Shown one piece after another: positions 53,575 through 63,260 of a stretch of 64,000 nucleotides of DNA. Within the stretch, counting starts at the first letter, position 1. Each line of letters begins with the position of its first letter. Source of the stretch: Paenibacillus sp. FSL K6-0276 (GTDB lineage: Bacteria; Bacillota; Bacilli; Paenibacillales; Paenibacillaceae); the NCBI RefSeq assembly GCF_037977235.1, contig NZ_CP150276.1, positions 4,278,001 to 4,342,000 of the forward strand, given 5' to 3'. Made by a program: the position numbers and the translations under genes. Below the pieces are notes generated by a model. It saw only the letters and a program-made list of their open reading frames with translations, had not been told where the DNA came from and searched no databases.

Positions 53575-54234
53575 TTATTTATAAGCACCCTTTATTTGTT
53601 GTACTTTAAACTGAGTAAATTCTTTGAGCGCTTGTATGACCTGATCCTGTTCTTCTTCCTTCAGCTCATAAACGCACTCCCGTAGCCACTCACCAAATAG
53701 AAAGGCTTGACGCCCTTTCCGAGGGCTCTTTCTTAAGGAGTCGAGGCAACCCTCAAACTTATCGTTTAGGACATCGGTAAGATTGTATTTCTCAATCTTC
53801 TCTATTACCATTCCTGCCCCATATTCGGTTTCATAAACTATGACTTCATTAGAATCAAAGGAAACGTAAGATGTTTCTTTACCTTCCTTTGCCCTGAATT
53901 CCTTAAGCTTGTTAAAGGCTGTCTCATAAATGTAGTCTTGAGACTGTTTAAGCTGTGGTAGTTCATAACCATGCTTCAAGGTCTTGATATATTCAATATC
54001 TGGCATATAATCTGCCAAATGATACATCCGATTCTTCAGATCTGTTCCAAGCGCTTCAATGATCTTGTCCAGATTGTCCTTAAGCGGAATGCTCTCTCCA
54101 CGTTCGATTTTGCTAAGCTGTGAATAACTTATGCCGCTCTTTTCTTCCAGTCCTCTTAAGGTTAACCCTCTCGTCTTTCTGATGTGCCGAATGAAATTAC
54201 CCAGCTCATCGGGATAGTTCTCAAAATCATTCAT
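53575..54234 (-). CDS. XRE-family transcriptional regulator
   Basis: ATG 54234 behind GGGAGGTGA gives 219 residues. An XRE helix-turn-helix covers about 8-65 (FIRHIRKTRGLTLRGLEEKSGISYSQLSKIERGE). The C-terminal 150 residues are of unknown fold (DSNEVIVYETEYGAGMVIEK and KEFTQFKVQQIKG at the end), with no peptidase or cupin motif that I recognise. The intergenic palindrome at 54258-54280 is a plausible autoregulatory operator. Confidence 0.85.
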   Translation of the reverse strand: MNDFENYPDELGNFIRHIRKTRGLTLRGLEEKSGISYSQLSKIERGESIPLKDNLDKIIEALGTDLKNRMYHLADYMPDIEYIKTLKHGYELPQLKQSQDYIYETAFNKLKEFRAKEGKETSYVSFDSNEVIVYETEYGAGMVIEKIEKYNLTDVLNDKFEGCLDSLRKSPRKGRQAFLFGEWLRECVYELKEEEQDQVIQALKEFTQFKVQQIKGAYK

Positions 54235-54257
54235 GGGAGTCACCTCCCTACTATCAT

Positions 54258-54280
54258 AACACAACATAACAATTTGTGTT
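54258..54280. promoter_or_regulatory. Palindromic candidate operator of the XRE gene
   Basis: AACACAA and TTGTGTT are perfect inverted arms nine bases apart, 24 bp before the XRE start. ATAACA also occurs three times between 54254 and 54292. Confidence 0.5.
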
Positions 54281-54770
54281 GGCTTATAACAATTATTCCT
54301 TGTATTTACTTGCTTCTGAAGGGTAATTCTCAACACTCAACACCCAATATAACCCTATCTTTACAAAAGATCGGAGAAGACATGGCACCGTTCTGTAAGG
54401 ATTTGGATTATGCTTACCTCAGTTTTACTATCCGTGTCCTGCCTCTTTACCTTCGGCTTCCTGATTCACTTTACTTACCTCTAATTCTGACGTATCGGAC
54501 CGAGGAGACCATATAAAGCTGATTTCTGCCATTTCGCTCAGCTATCGGACTCAGATGCAACTATTCATTTAAATATACTGCGATTCAGAGCAAAAGTATG
54601 ACAATAAGAGCTATGGAGTCCGTAAATATCCAAATCATCTAGAGTATCATGTCAAAACAAACTTTTTCAGATAAAAGCAGCTGTAAACTCAGGCGACCTT
54701 ACCTTCGCACTCTCCATTTCCCCTATCCTTTGTACAATTCTGTGCTTATATCGAGCTAAACCAATTTCTC
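54281..54770. other. Gene-free region with a degraded palindromic element
   Basis: About 490 bp without a frame that has a ribosome site. CGGACTC at 54547 and GAGTCCG at about 54616 are inverted arms around 60 bp, with CGGACCGAG near 54497 and related short words nearby. This looks like remains of a repeated, non-coding element. Confidence 0.4.
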
Positions 54771-54808
54771 AAAAAAACAGCCAGTCTCCAACAACCTGAG
54801 ACTGGCCA
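54771..54808 (-). terminator. Terminator of the giant surface-protein gene
   Basis: The GCCAGTCTC / GAGACTGGC hairpin is followed on the minus strand by seven T, seven bases after the stop. Confidence 0.88.
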
Positions 54809-54814
54809 CAATTA

Positions 54815-57800
54815 TTACTCCATAACACTCAGCAGGTTAAGAATCATCTGTGCGCTTTCGGCACGAGTACCATTTTGCTTCGGTGCAAATTGCCCATCAG
54901 CACGTCCTTGCATCAATCCAAGGCTGTACACCTCACTGATAGCCTCTTGAGCCCACTGCGGTGCAGTGCCAATATCGGTAAATGCTGAACCGTTAGGACT
55001 AGCTACAGATACGCTGCTCATAGCATAAGCATATGCACGAGCCAGCATCGCAGCCATCTCTTGACGAGAGATCTTGGCATCCGGTTCAAACTGTGAAGCA
55101 GTCTCACCATTAACAATTCCAGCTTGTTTCGCTAACCCCACAGCTTCTGCATACCATTTGTCAGCAGGCACATCAGCGAATGCAATTTCTGCTTGCCCAT
55201 TCAAGCCAAGCGCGCGGACTAACATAGCTGTAAACTCAGCACGTGTAACCGCACGGTTTGGATCAAAACGATCCGCAGCTACACCTTGTACAAGCTGTTT
55301 TGCCGCAAGCTGCTTCACAGCAAGGTATACCCAGTGATTCGACTTCAGGTCATTGAAAGTTTTGTCATATTCTAATAAAACATATTTACTAAAATGACTG
55401 ACGGTAGCAGATAGATAACCATTCATCCATGTACTGCTCATATACTCCAACTTGCCAGCATCATCCATAAAATAAATACCTAGCAAGCTTCGATCTACAT
55501 TCGTACCGACCTTATATGAAATCGTGAGCGGCACTGCAAACTGTCTTAACGAGAAGGACTGGCCATTTTCTGTGATCATGCTGAGCGACCATTCCCGCAG
55601 ATCACTTTTTGCCCTCAATTGTGCGCCTGCAAGTGTACCTGCACGATTCAACAGATCAACTGTTGTATTACCAGCTACGGTGTTCAACCGTATTGAAATC
55701 GTACTCTTTGCAATGGCTTCAGCTGAGACTAACTTACTTAATTCAGCCAGCACTTCCGCAGGTATTGTAACCGTTAAATCCTCCATCACCACTCTGAGTG
55801 GTGCACGTCCAAGCAGTTCAATCGCATTTCCTGGTAAAAGCAATTCCGTAACCGCTCCGTCAACAGAAACCACAACTTCACCTTGAGCATTCTTGTTCTC
55901 TGACAGTTGAGAGGCTGTTATCGTTACAACACCCGCTTGTGCTGATGCCGACGGTGTTGATGTAGCTGTTGGCGTCGGTAACACCGGAGGTCCCGGCACC
56001 CAGCCGCCCGGCGTTGGTGTTGGTTCTGGAGTCGGTGTCGGTGTTGGCTCGGGATTTGGTGTTGGCGTCGTACCCGGCGATCGTTCGGTCACCGTCAAAA
56101 CATATTCAGTGCTCAAACCGTTATAAACAGCGTTGACTTTTGTTGTACCTGCACTCAATGCATGAAGTTCGCCGTTCTCACTAATCATTGCAATGGAATG
56201 ATTGGAAGTATCATAGCTTACGCCCTCTACCAATTCTTGCTTGCTGCCGTCACTATATACCGCCTGAACAACAACGGAGCCTTTACTTCCTTGTTCCAGC
56301 GAATCCGGCCCATTTATCGTTATTTCTGTAAGAATAGGAGCCTCATCATTAGTTACGACAAGGTTATATTCCGAGGCGAACTCTCTATAGGTTACAGAGA
56401 TCACAGTAGAGCCTTCCTGATGAGCCTGAATCAAGCCCTGTTCATTGATCGTAGCAATATGCTCTTTCGAGCTGGAATAATGAAGTCCATCCAATATTGG
56501 GATACGTTTACCGGATGCGTAGACAGCTTCTGTTACTGTCTTGTCGACTTCTTCTGGTTTAAGCTGTCTATTGCCCTGAAGTTTAATAGATTGCAGCGCA
56601 TCTACAGTTATCGTACTTTCTGCAAAAATATTCGAGTAACCTGCCACTGTAACTCTTACCTTAGCTGTCCCTGGCTTCAATGCAGTAACCAAGCCATTGT
56701 CATCTACAGTAACTACTGATTCTGCCGTCTCAGGAACGATGGACCAAAGCTTTTTCAGATGATTAGCCTCATCCGGCCCCACCTTGGCATGCAATTGAAG
56801 ACTAGCACCAGGCTCAAGCTCAACAGCCGTTTGATCCAGTGCAATAGATTTCGGAACAAATTTCCCGATTACTAAACGGTCAATTTCAATACCGTCTACC
56901 GTTCTTGCGGTAACCGTAATCTCGTTCTTCTCAATCTCAACAGCAGTATAGATTTGCTCATCTTCGTCGTATATTTTTTCTTGCCAGAAACGTGGCGTCA
57001 GCGCATAGAACTTAGGACCTGAGGAACCTCCAATAACATATCGAGCGCCCTCGCCCTCAGCTACCTGCTTGCCATCCTTCATCGGAAAAGTTCGCAAATA
57101 GATATGATCATGACCATTCATAACCAGATCCACATTATGCTTATCAAACACCGGCACCCACTTTGCTTGCACCTGCTCATTCGAATAGATGCTGCCGTAT
57201 GGTCCTTGATGGAAGAAAATCACCTTCCACTTTTTATCTGTAGCAGAAAGATCCTGATCCAGCCACTCTGCTTGTTCCGCGAACGGAGCACCTGAATGCT
57301 CTGTATTCATAACCACAAAGTGCGTATCCTGAATATCAAAAGAATAATTCGTACCTTTTACGCTCGCAGCGCCATTTTGCGGATTATTGAATTGTGCCAG
57401 GTAATCCCCATTTCCATTGGTTCCCATCACTTCATGGTTCCCAATAATCGGGACAAGCGTGGTGTTCATGATCTGCTTCTGAGCTGCATCGAACCACCAG
57501 TTCCACTGCTCTTGTTCAAAGCCTTTATCCACCATATCTCCAGCGTGAACCAGCATCTCCGCATCTGGCATGTAGGCGAAGGCTGCCTGAATCGTATTTT
57601 TCCAAAGATCAAAACCAGCTTTAGAGTCTGCTTGGGAATCCCCGATAAACAGGAACTTCGTAGAAGAGCTCTCCGCCCCACTTGTAACGAACGTTCCTTG
57701 CTCACTTACATTAGACTCGCCATCACCCACACGATATACATATTCCGTTCCAGGGGTAAGCCCAGGTGCCTCGGCTTTATGGACCCGCATCGTTCCGTCA

Positions 57801-60800
57801 TTGTTGGTATTGTAGATTGAGCTACTGCCAGTAATTTCCATTACATTCGAGGCTTGAAAGCTTGTGAACTCTGCTTTTTTCACAACTTCGACTACAGTAT
57901 CCACGGTTAGCGGTTCTGTCTGCCAAGTGAACTGGCGGGAAGTCGCTGGATCCTGGCCCATCGTAATGTTAACATTACGCGGAGCAGCAGTACCGTCATA
58001 CGGAGCAACTTTGAATGTCATTACAGGACTATAAGTATTTCCGCTCACCGCCTGTAATTTAAATGTTCCTTCTGCTGAAGTGACGAAGTCAGTTGTAAGT
58101 GTTCCATTTGAGCCTGAAGTAGCTCCTTGTACCTCTTCACCATTGAACAACAACTTTGCTCCTTTAACGCCACTTCCACTCAGATCTTTTACCGAAAAAG
58201 ACGCATCAAAGCCCTTCGCTAGATCATAATGGTTCCAAGTGAGCATTAACTGTGTTTTCACCACGGATTCGACAGCCGCTCCAATAAAAGAAATAGGAAC
58301 CCCGGCACCCTCCGTAGAAGTTACAGATCCGGATGTATTTTCAATTACAAAAGGTTTGCTTATATCTCCAGCGAGCTGCTCCTGAGTAAAGAGACCCACA
58401 TAATCATTTCGAACCGTATATTGAATTTGCCCGATTAGATCCGTATCTCCTAGATTGGAGGAATGGATACTGGTTAGGTTAAGACGCACAGTGCCCAAAG
58501 CTGGATCAATGATCGAATCCATTTGAGCTTCTGTTACCTTATTTCCCCGAATTACCTTCAAATCTTTAATAGCAGCCGGATTAAAAGCAAACGTAAGATT
58601 TCCTTCCTTCAGCTTGCTCGCCTTCTCTGCCGTTACGTCCAAAGTGTAGGTGTTGCCGGCATATACTACATCAGGTGTTTTATACACATAGAACGGAGAG
58701 CCCAAATTCACTGTAAAATACCATTCTTTTATCGTCTGATTACCGCTCAAATCACGAATGGCAACTTTTACTTTATGACGGCCTTCTGTAAGTGGAACCT
58801 TTGACTTATAAGTGATTTGACCCTTTGGAGGATAAAAGCCATGCTCCACTAATTGTTCGTCCACATACACACGTGTTTTCTCCGGATCGATTAAGGTCGT
58901 TCCCGGATGCGCCACCGGATCATAACCATCGTCCTCACCATTGACGGAAAGGGTCGGCGTAGCTGTTTTGACAATTTCGTTCACGCCAGGATAAGCATCT
59001 TTAATCACAGGAGGTGTTCTATCCTCGGTTATCGGCCCGTAGATAGCACGAATATCATCCACATAAATAGCACCCGCGGTCTTGTTAAGATTGCTTGTCT
59101 CCATATAGCGAACAGGCATATCCATCGTTAAAGGTGTAGTTTTCCCCTTAGGAACGGATACTTCGACGTATTTCCATCCCGTCCAGCTCACACCATTCAC
59201 CTGATCGGTAAAATCTACAGGCACTGCCGCATTATTGCCATCACGAATCTGTCCCCGCAGCCAGTGCTTTTTGCCATCTCCGTAGATCCACATACTGATT
59301 TTCTCAGGATACCCTGGAATCAGAATTCGATTGGCGGCTGAGCTTGCGGCTAAATAAGCACCCGATGTGCCTGTTTTATTGACAAAATCATATTCCAGCT
59401 TCAAGGCTTTATCCCCACTGCGGACAAAATCCTGATCCGTCACTTCCTGAATCGCCACACTGTTAGCTGCTGCGCTGGAGGCTATATATTTATCAATACC
59501 ATTTTCAAAATCCTCCAGTATTACAGGCGGTAACCCCACATTTACTTCAAAAGAAGTCTCAACGTCCCCGTAATTGGCAAAAATCTTACCGTTCTTACCG
59601 TTCTCACTCGTCGCCTGAAACAGACCATTCTCGTCCACAGTTCCGATCTCGCCCTCAACTCGCCAGTTGAAGCTGTGGTTGTCAGCTTGAATCACCTGTC
59701 CATTTCGAAGAGCCTTTATAGTCAATTGCGCAGTTGCACCTGAGGTATAAGTTTTGATCTCATCAGGAAACTTAAGCTCTGTAAGCTTATCCACCACTTC
59801 AATTTCACCGCTGCCTTTGACAGGTCCAGCTTCTACAGTCACCTTTCCAGTCCCGGCTGAGGTTCCTGCAGTGAAGACTCCGTTTCCGTCAATGTTTCCA
59901 AGACTTGAGTCCACCTGCCAATTCAGCGTACTCGAATAAGGAGCCGGATGGCCGTTCTCGTCCACTCCTGCCGCTTTAAATACAAAGCTGGATCCTTGCA
60001 AAATACGTTCCGCATTCGGATGCACAACCAGCTTAGAAGCTGCAGATTGCTCAGGGGCTGTATTAACAACTAGTAAACCGTTACCAGTTTTACGTTCGTA
60101 GCCATCAGAGCCTTGATTCATCATTTTGACGCCGGTAGTACCTGGCATTCTGGCAACAAAAGTAGAAGAACCGCCACCATCTAGATTCATAGCGTTCACT
60201 ACACCCATATCCTTCAGAATGTTGCCAAGCTCCTCGGTATCCACACCTTCACTAAAGCCCGGAGATCTTCCATCCACTTCGAATAGAACGAGACTTCCGT
60301 CCGCTTTTGTACCAATAGCTGTACGTGGATGAAATCCTAAAGGACCCACACCTTGTTGAACTACGCCGTCCTTTACCAGCGGTCCTTCGCCACCAATGGC
60401 TACCCTGACCTCATTCCATTCCCCACTCAGCGCAAAATTCGCGGTAACCATATCGCCCACCGATAATCCTTGGAGAACAGAACGTGATGTTCCGTTGGCA
60501 GACAGAATTACTTTTCCTTTTGCCAGTGGTGAATTCCCCTGATTATTACGAATTTCAGAAACCCTTAGCTTCAAGGTCTGTCCGCTCTTTACTTCTCCTT
60601 CGACGATATCTAGTACAACCTCATCGCCCTCATTGGTCGATTTTGTTGATGTATTATAATTTTCCGTGTAGAGAACGAGATCATTCGTATTCCGATAACG
60701 GTTAATACTGGTTAGATTAGTCGTTTTTCCGTTTATGGTAATATTCTTGGTTAGTTTGGGTACACCATATATGGAGCTTCCATCTTCTTTTAACCCGAAA

Positions 60801-61252
60801 GTAAAAGCTGAAATAGAACTGTTCAAGATCACACCATCATCCATAAACAATCCGTTAGGAACACCTGTTGCAAAACCGGAGATTTCATAGAAATCACCGT
60901 TAACCCCTGCTATTACACGGTTTCCGGGTGCATCCGCATAAGATGCCATTTCTGTAACACCCTTCATACCGTAAACCTTTCCATCCTTAGTTCCAGCCCG
61001 CAGCTCCAAATTTGAATTTTGCGGATTAAACTCGACGGCATGAATTTTTTGCAAACCACGCTCATTCTGAAGATCCATCCAGGTATACATCGCCCCAGGT
61101 GCAAGCTCTGTCTTGCGGACATCAATGACAGTGCCATAGTCTGACGCAGGTAAATCAGATATGGAAGCGCGAACAAACGCTCCCGGTTGTAATAATGAAA
61201 TCATCAGAACAAAGATAACTGCTACATTAATTTGCTTTAAATACCTTCTCAC
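54815..61252 (-). CDS. Giant SLH-anchored surface enzyme: phosphodiester glycosidase plus metallophosphatase
   Basis: 2145 residues, GTG start 11 bases behind GGGGAGG. Domains in order: signal peptide (1-30); NAGPA-type phosphodiester glycosidase (about 50-400, with AIGTKADGSLVLFEVDGR and MNLDGGGSSTFVAR); Ig-like Big domains (about 405-580); a carbohydrate-binding-like domain (about 585-755); an Ig/stalk unit; a cohesin-like domain (about 870-1000); a fibronectin-type purple-acid-phosphatase N-domain (about 1115-1210); a metallophosphoesterase (about 1220-1450) with GDSQAD, HAGDMVD, GNHEV and NGHDHIY; Big2-type repeats to about 1710; a PTPTPEP linker; a further domain; and three SLH repeats (about 1955-2140). 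It should sit on the cell wall and release sugar and phosphate from sugar-phosphodiesters. Substrate inferred only. Confidence 0.88.
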   Translation of the reverse strand: MRRYLKQINVAVIFVLMISLLQPGAFVRASISDLPASDYGTVIDVRKTELAPGAMYTWMDLQNERGLQKIHAVEFNPQNSNLELRAGTKDGKVYGMKGVTEMASYADAPGNRVIAGVNGDFYEISGFATGVPNGLFMDDGVILNSSISAFTFGLKEDGSSIYGVPKLTKNITINGKTTNLTSINRYRNTNDLVLYTENYNTSTKSTNEGDEVVLDIVEGEVKSGQTLKLRVSEIRNNQGNSPLAKGKVILSANGTSRSVLQGLSVGDMVTANFALSGEWNEVRVAIGGEGPLVKDGVVQQGVGPLGFHPRTAIGTKADGSLVLFEVDGRSPGFSEGVDTEELGNILKDMGVVNAMNLDGGGSSTFVARMPGTTGVKMMNQGSDGYERKTGNGLLVVNTAPEQSAASKLVVHPNAERILQGSSFVFKAAGVDENGHPAPYSSTLNWQVDSSLGNIDGNGVFTAGTSAGTGKVTVEAGPVKGSGEIEVVDKLTELKFPDEIKTYTSGATAQLTIKALRNGQVIQADNHSFNWRVEGEIGTVDENGLFQATSENGKNGKIFANYGDVETSFEVNVGLPPVILEDFENGIDKYIASSAAANSVAIQEVTDQDFVRSGDKALKLEYDFVNKTGTSGAYLAASSAANRILIPGYPEKISMWIYGDGKKHWLRGQIRDGNNAAVPVDFTDQVNGVSWTGWKYVEVSVPKGKTTPLTMDMPVRYMETSNLNKTAGAIYVDDIRAIYGPITEDRTPPVIKDAYPGVNEIVKTATPTLSVNGEDDGYDPVAHPGTTLIDPEKTRVYVDEQLVEHGFYPPKGQITYKSKVPLTEGRHKVKVAIRDLSGNQTIKEWYFTVNLGSPFYVYKTPDVVYAGNTYTLDVTAEKASKLKEGNLTFAFNPAAIKDLKVIRGNKVTEAQMDSIIDPALGTVRLNLTSIHSSNLGDTDLIGQIQYTVRNDYVGLFTQEQLAGDISKPFVIENTSGSVTSTEGAGVPISFIGAAVESVVKTQLMLTWNHYDLAKGFDASFSVKDLSGSGVKGAKLLFNGEEVQGATSGSNGTLTTDFVTSAEGTFKLQAVSGNTYSPVMTFKVAPYDGTAAPRNVNITMGQDPATSRQFTWQTEPLTVDTVVEVVKKAEFTSFQASNVMEITGSSSIYNTNNDGTMRVHKAEAPGLTPGTEYVYRVGDGESNVSEQGTFVTSGAESSSTKFLFIGDSQADSKAGFDLWKNTIQAAFAYMPDAEMLVHAGDMVDKGFEQEQWNWWFDAAQKQIMNTTLVPIIGNHEVMGTNGNGDYLAQFNNPQNGAASVKGTNYSFDIQDTHFVVMNTEHSGAPFAEQAEWLDQDLSATDKKWKVIFFHQGPYGSIYSNEQVQAKWVPVFDKHNVDLVMNGHDHIYLRTFPMKDGKQVAEGEGARYVIGGSSGPKFYALTPRFWQEKIYDEDEQIYTAVEIEKNEITVTARTVDGIEIDRLVIGKFVPKSIALDQTAVELEPGASLQLHAKVGPDEANHLKKLWSIVPETAESVVTVDDNGLVTALKPGTAKVRVTVAGYSNIFAESTITVDALQSIKLQGNRQLKPEEVDKTVTEAVYASGKRIPILDGLHYSSSKEHIATINEQGLIQAHQEGSTVISVTYREFASEYNLVVTNDEAPILTEITINGPDSLEQGSKGSVVVQAVYSDGSKQELVEGVSYDTSNHSIAMISENGELHALSAGTTKVNAVYNGLSTEYVLTVTERSPGTTPTPNPEPTPTPTPEPTPTPGGWVPGPPVLPTPTATSTPSASAQAGVVTITASQLSENKNAQGEVVVSVDGAVTELLLPGNAIELLGRAPLRVVMEDLTVTIPAEVLAELSKLVSAEAIAKSTISIRLNTVAGNTTVDLLNRAGTLAGAQLRAKSDLREWSLSMITENGQSFSLRQFAVPLTISYKVGTNVDRSLLGIYFMDDAGKLEYMSSTWMNGYLSATVSHFSKYVLLEYDKTFNDLKSNHWVYLAVKQLAAKQLVQGVAADRFDPNRAVTRAEFTAMLVRALGLNGQAEIAFADVPADKWYAEAVGLAKQAGIVNGETASQFEPDAKISRQEMAAMLARAYAYAMSSVSVASPNGSAFTDIGTAPQWAQEAISEVYSLGLMQGRADGQFAPKQNGTRAESAQMILNLLSVME

Positions 61253-61368
61253 TTTGCTGATATCCTCCCCACTTGGCTGTCCTTATTACGATCTGAAATG
61301 GACAACATCATAGGGTTCATATTAACTAGGAAGCGTAAAGGTAAGATAAAATCTACCAAGGCGTATTG

Positions 61369-62286
61369 TTAACTTCTTCTTATCCCTTCATCAAATTCAT
61401 GTTTAAGCCTGCTGATGAATCTTCGGGCGGTTTTCGATACTTGTTTGGAAGCTGAAACAATAGAACCTGGATATTTCGTATTGTTATCAGGAGATCGTAA
61501 CTCAATCGTCTTCATAATCTGCTGAGAATCCTCAAATGTTTTTAGAAAAGAATAATCCATACCAATCGTGATCGCTAATCCTGCTGCAACTGCATTCTCA
61601 ATGGCCCGAGTGTTGTTGCTTACAAAAAGGATATTCATTGGCCCATACCCCTGTAAATAACGCTCCACAAAGTCCTGTATATAATGATCATCGTATAAAA
61701 CCAACGTCTGACCTACTAACTGATCAGGTGTAATCATTGTATTTAAAGCTAATGGTGAATGGAGATGAACACCCACAACAATCTTTCCTTCCATTAATCG
61801 TTTAAACACGACCCCTTTATGTTTCTTTGGCATGCCCTCTGGCGAGACCATCAGTCCAATGTCCATTTCATCCTGAAGCACATTATCTAGAATCTCTTTA
61901 GGTCCCTTTTCAAAAATCTCTATTTTCACATTTGGAAAATCTACCTTGAAGCCGGATATAACCTTCACTATTAGATGCATGGGTCCCGGAATCGTAGCAA
62001 TCTTCAAATGACCACTTAGCGTATCGCTGTAGATCTGTGCTTCAGCTTTTAATTCATTTACTTTCATTAATACTTCATTTGCCTTACTAATAATCGCATG
62101 TCCTTCTGCAGTGGGAACCGCTTTTTGTCCTCGCGAACGGATGAACAAAGTGACTCCCAGCTCTGCTTCTAACAGTGTAATGGACTGGCTTATTGCGGAT
62201 AGGGTTATGTGACGATTCTGAGCTGCTTTGGTTAATGAACCAATCTTTGCGACTTCTACGATATTCTCGCATTGCTCTAAATTCAA
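61369..62286 (-). CDS. LysR-family transcriptional regulator
   Basis: I take TTG 62286, eight bases behind AGGGAG, giving MNLEQCENIVEVAKIGSLTK, the usual LysR beginning; GTG 62295 overlaps that site. 305 residues: winged helix-turn-helix 1-60 (TKAAQNRHITLSAISQSITLLEAELG) and the effector-binding domain from about 90. It is divergent from the SDR gene with a 165-bp gap containing direct repeats, and probably controls that gene. Effector unknown. Confidence 0.9.
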   Translation of the reverse strand: MNLEQCENIVEVAKIGSLTKAAQNRHITLSAISQSITLLEAELGVTLFIRSRGQKAVPTAEGHAIISKANEVLMKVNELKAEAQIYSDTLSGHLKIATIPGPMHLIVKVISGFKVDFPNVKIEIFEKGPKEILDNVLQDEMDIGLMVSPEGMPKKHKGVVFKRLMEGKIVVGVHLHSPLALNTMITPDQLVGQTLVLYDDHYIQDFVERYLQGYGPMNILFVSNNTRAIENAVAAGLAITIGMDYSFLKTFEDSQQIMKTIELRSPDNNTKYPGSIVSASKQVSKTARRFISRLKHEFDEGIRRS

Positions 62287-62308
62287 TTGAATCACTCCCT
62301 AAGTTAAT

Positions 62309-62368
62309 ATTTACTTAACAGTTATTAAATTTACTTAAATTTTAATTAATTTAGACAAGTGTTACAAT
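62309..62368. promoter_or_regulatory. Candidate LysR operator and SDR promoter
   Basis: ATTTACTTAA occurs at 62309-62318 and again at 62329-62338, two helical turns apart. TACAAT at 62363-62368 is a good -10 for the SDR gene, with no strong -35, which fits an activator-dependent promoter. Confidence 0.45.
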
Positions 62369-62451
62369 GTAAATAAGTTAGCAAGTAACCTTTTTTTAAT
62401 ATATAAACCTATATTTCTAGTATAACTATATTTCTCGAGGAGGAGTCTCAG

Positions 62452-63201
62452 ATGACAGAAAAAAGAGTAGCCGTAATAACAGGTGGAGCCAGTGGAATCG
62501 GGAAACAAACCGCTTTTAAATTTGCTAGTAAGGGTGATCAGGTAGTCGTTGCCGATTTCAACCAACAATTAGGTGAAGAAACCGTAGCACAGATTATCAA
62601 GGATGGCGGCGAAGCCATTTTCGTCAAAACCGATGTTTCCAAATATGAAGAGGTAGAAGCACTGGTTGAGAAAACCGTCGCAACTTATGGAAGAATTGAC
62701 GTTATGTTCAACAATGCCGGAATCGGCCGCGTCACTCCTGTACTAGACCAAAATCTTAAGGATTATCATAGTGTCATTAATGTCAATCAGCATGGTGTTG
62801 CCCATGGTATTATCGCAGCTGGTAAAAAAATGCGTGAGCTCGGCATCAAAGGGGTCATCATCAATACAGCTTCTGTATTTGGATTCTTAGCTTCCCCAGG
62901 CACATTCGCTTACCATGCTTCCAAAGGTGCGGTCATTATGATGACCAAATCCGCAGCACTTGAAATGTCTGTTCATGGCATCCGCGTACTCGCCGTTGCT
63001 CCAGGGGCTGTAGATACACCGATCATCCAAGGATATAAAGACCAAGGAATGGTCGACGAAATGAAGAGCAAAGTAATGGGTAACAAATTAACGCTACCTG
63101 AACAAGTTGCAGATACTGTATATTTGCTCTCCTTACCAAAAGCAAGCGCAATTAACGGTAGTGTTGTAATGGCGGATGAAGGTTATGCTTCGTTTAAATA
63201 A
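62452..63201 (+). CDS. Short-chain dehydrogenase/reductase
   Basis: 249 residues of the classical SDR type. The cofactor motif is TGGASGIGKQ (residues 10-19), acidic residue after beta-2 in VVADFNQQ suggests NAD(H) preference, NNAGIG near 86, catalytic Ser in NTASVFGF near 140 and YHASKGA (Tyr-x3-Lys) near 155. GGAGGAG lies before the ATG. Substrate cannot be inferred. A LysR regulator is divergent, and a terminator follows. Confidence 0.92.
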   Translation: MTEKRVAVITGGASGIGKQTAFKFASKGDQVVVADFNQQLGEETVAQIIKDGGEAIFVKTDVSKYEEVEALVEKTVATYGRIDVMFNNAGIGRVTPVLDQNLKDYHSVINVNQHGVAHGIIAAGKKMRELGIKGVIINTASVFGFLASPGTFAYHASKGAVIMMTKSAALEMSVHGIRVLAVAPGAVDTPIIQGYKDQGMVDEMKSKVMGNKLTLPEQVADTVYLLSLPKASAINGSVVMADEGYASFK

Positions 63202-63213
63202 CAATTATGGATG

Positions 63214-63257
63214 AAAAAATCCAAGGCTTCCCGAGCGGGATGACCTTGGATTTTTTT
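63214..63257. terminator. Bidirectional terminator
   Basis: The arms AAAATCCAAGG and CCTTGGATTTT, followed by T residues, lie between the SDR gene and the convergent MazG-like fragment. Confidence 0.85.
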
Positions 63258-63260
63258 ATG

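Noticed and set aside
55960-56080. Low-complexity repeat
   Set aside because: This is the in-frame Pro/Thr linker coding region of the SLH protein, not an independent repeat element.
56162-56719. 185-codon plus-strand open frame
   Set aside because: It lies wholly antisense to the SLH protein gene, has no ribosome site and codes an implausible Cys/Tyr-rich product.
57296-57820. 174-codon plus-strand open frame
   Set aside because: Antisense to the metallophosphatase part of the SLH protein; no ribosome site or recognisable motif.
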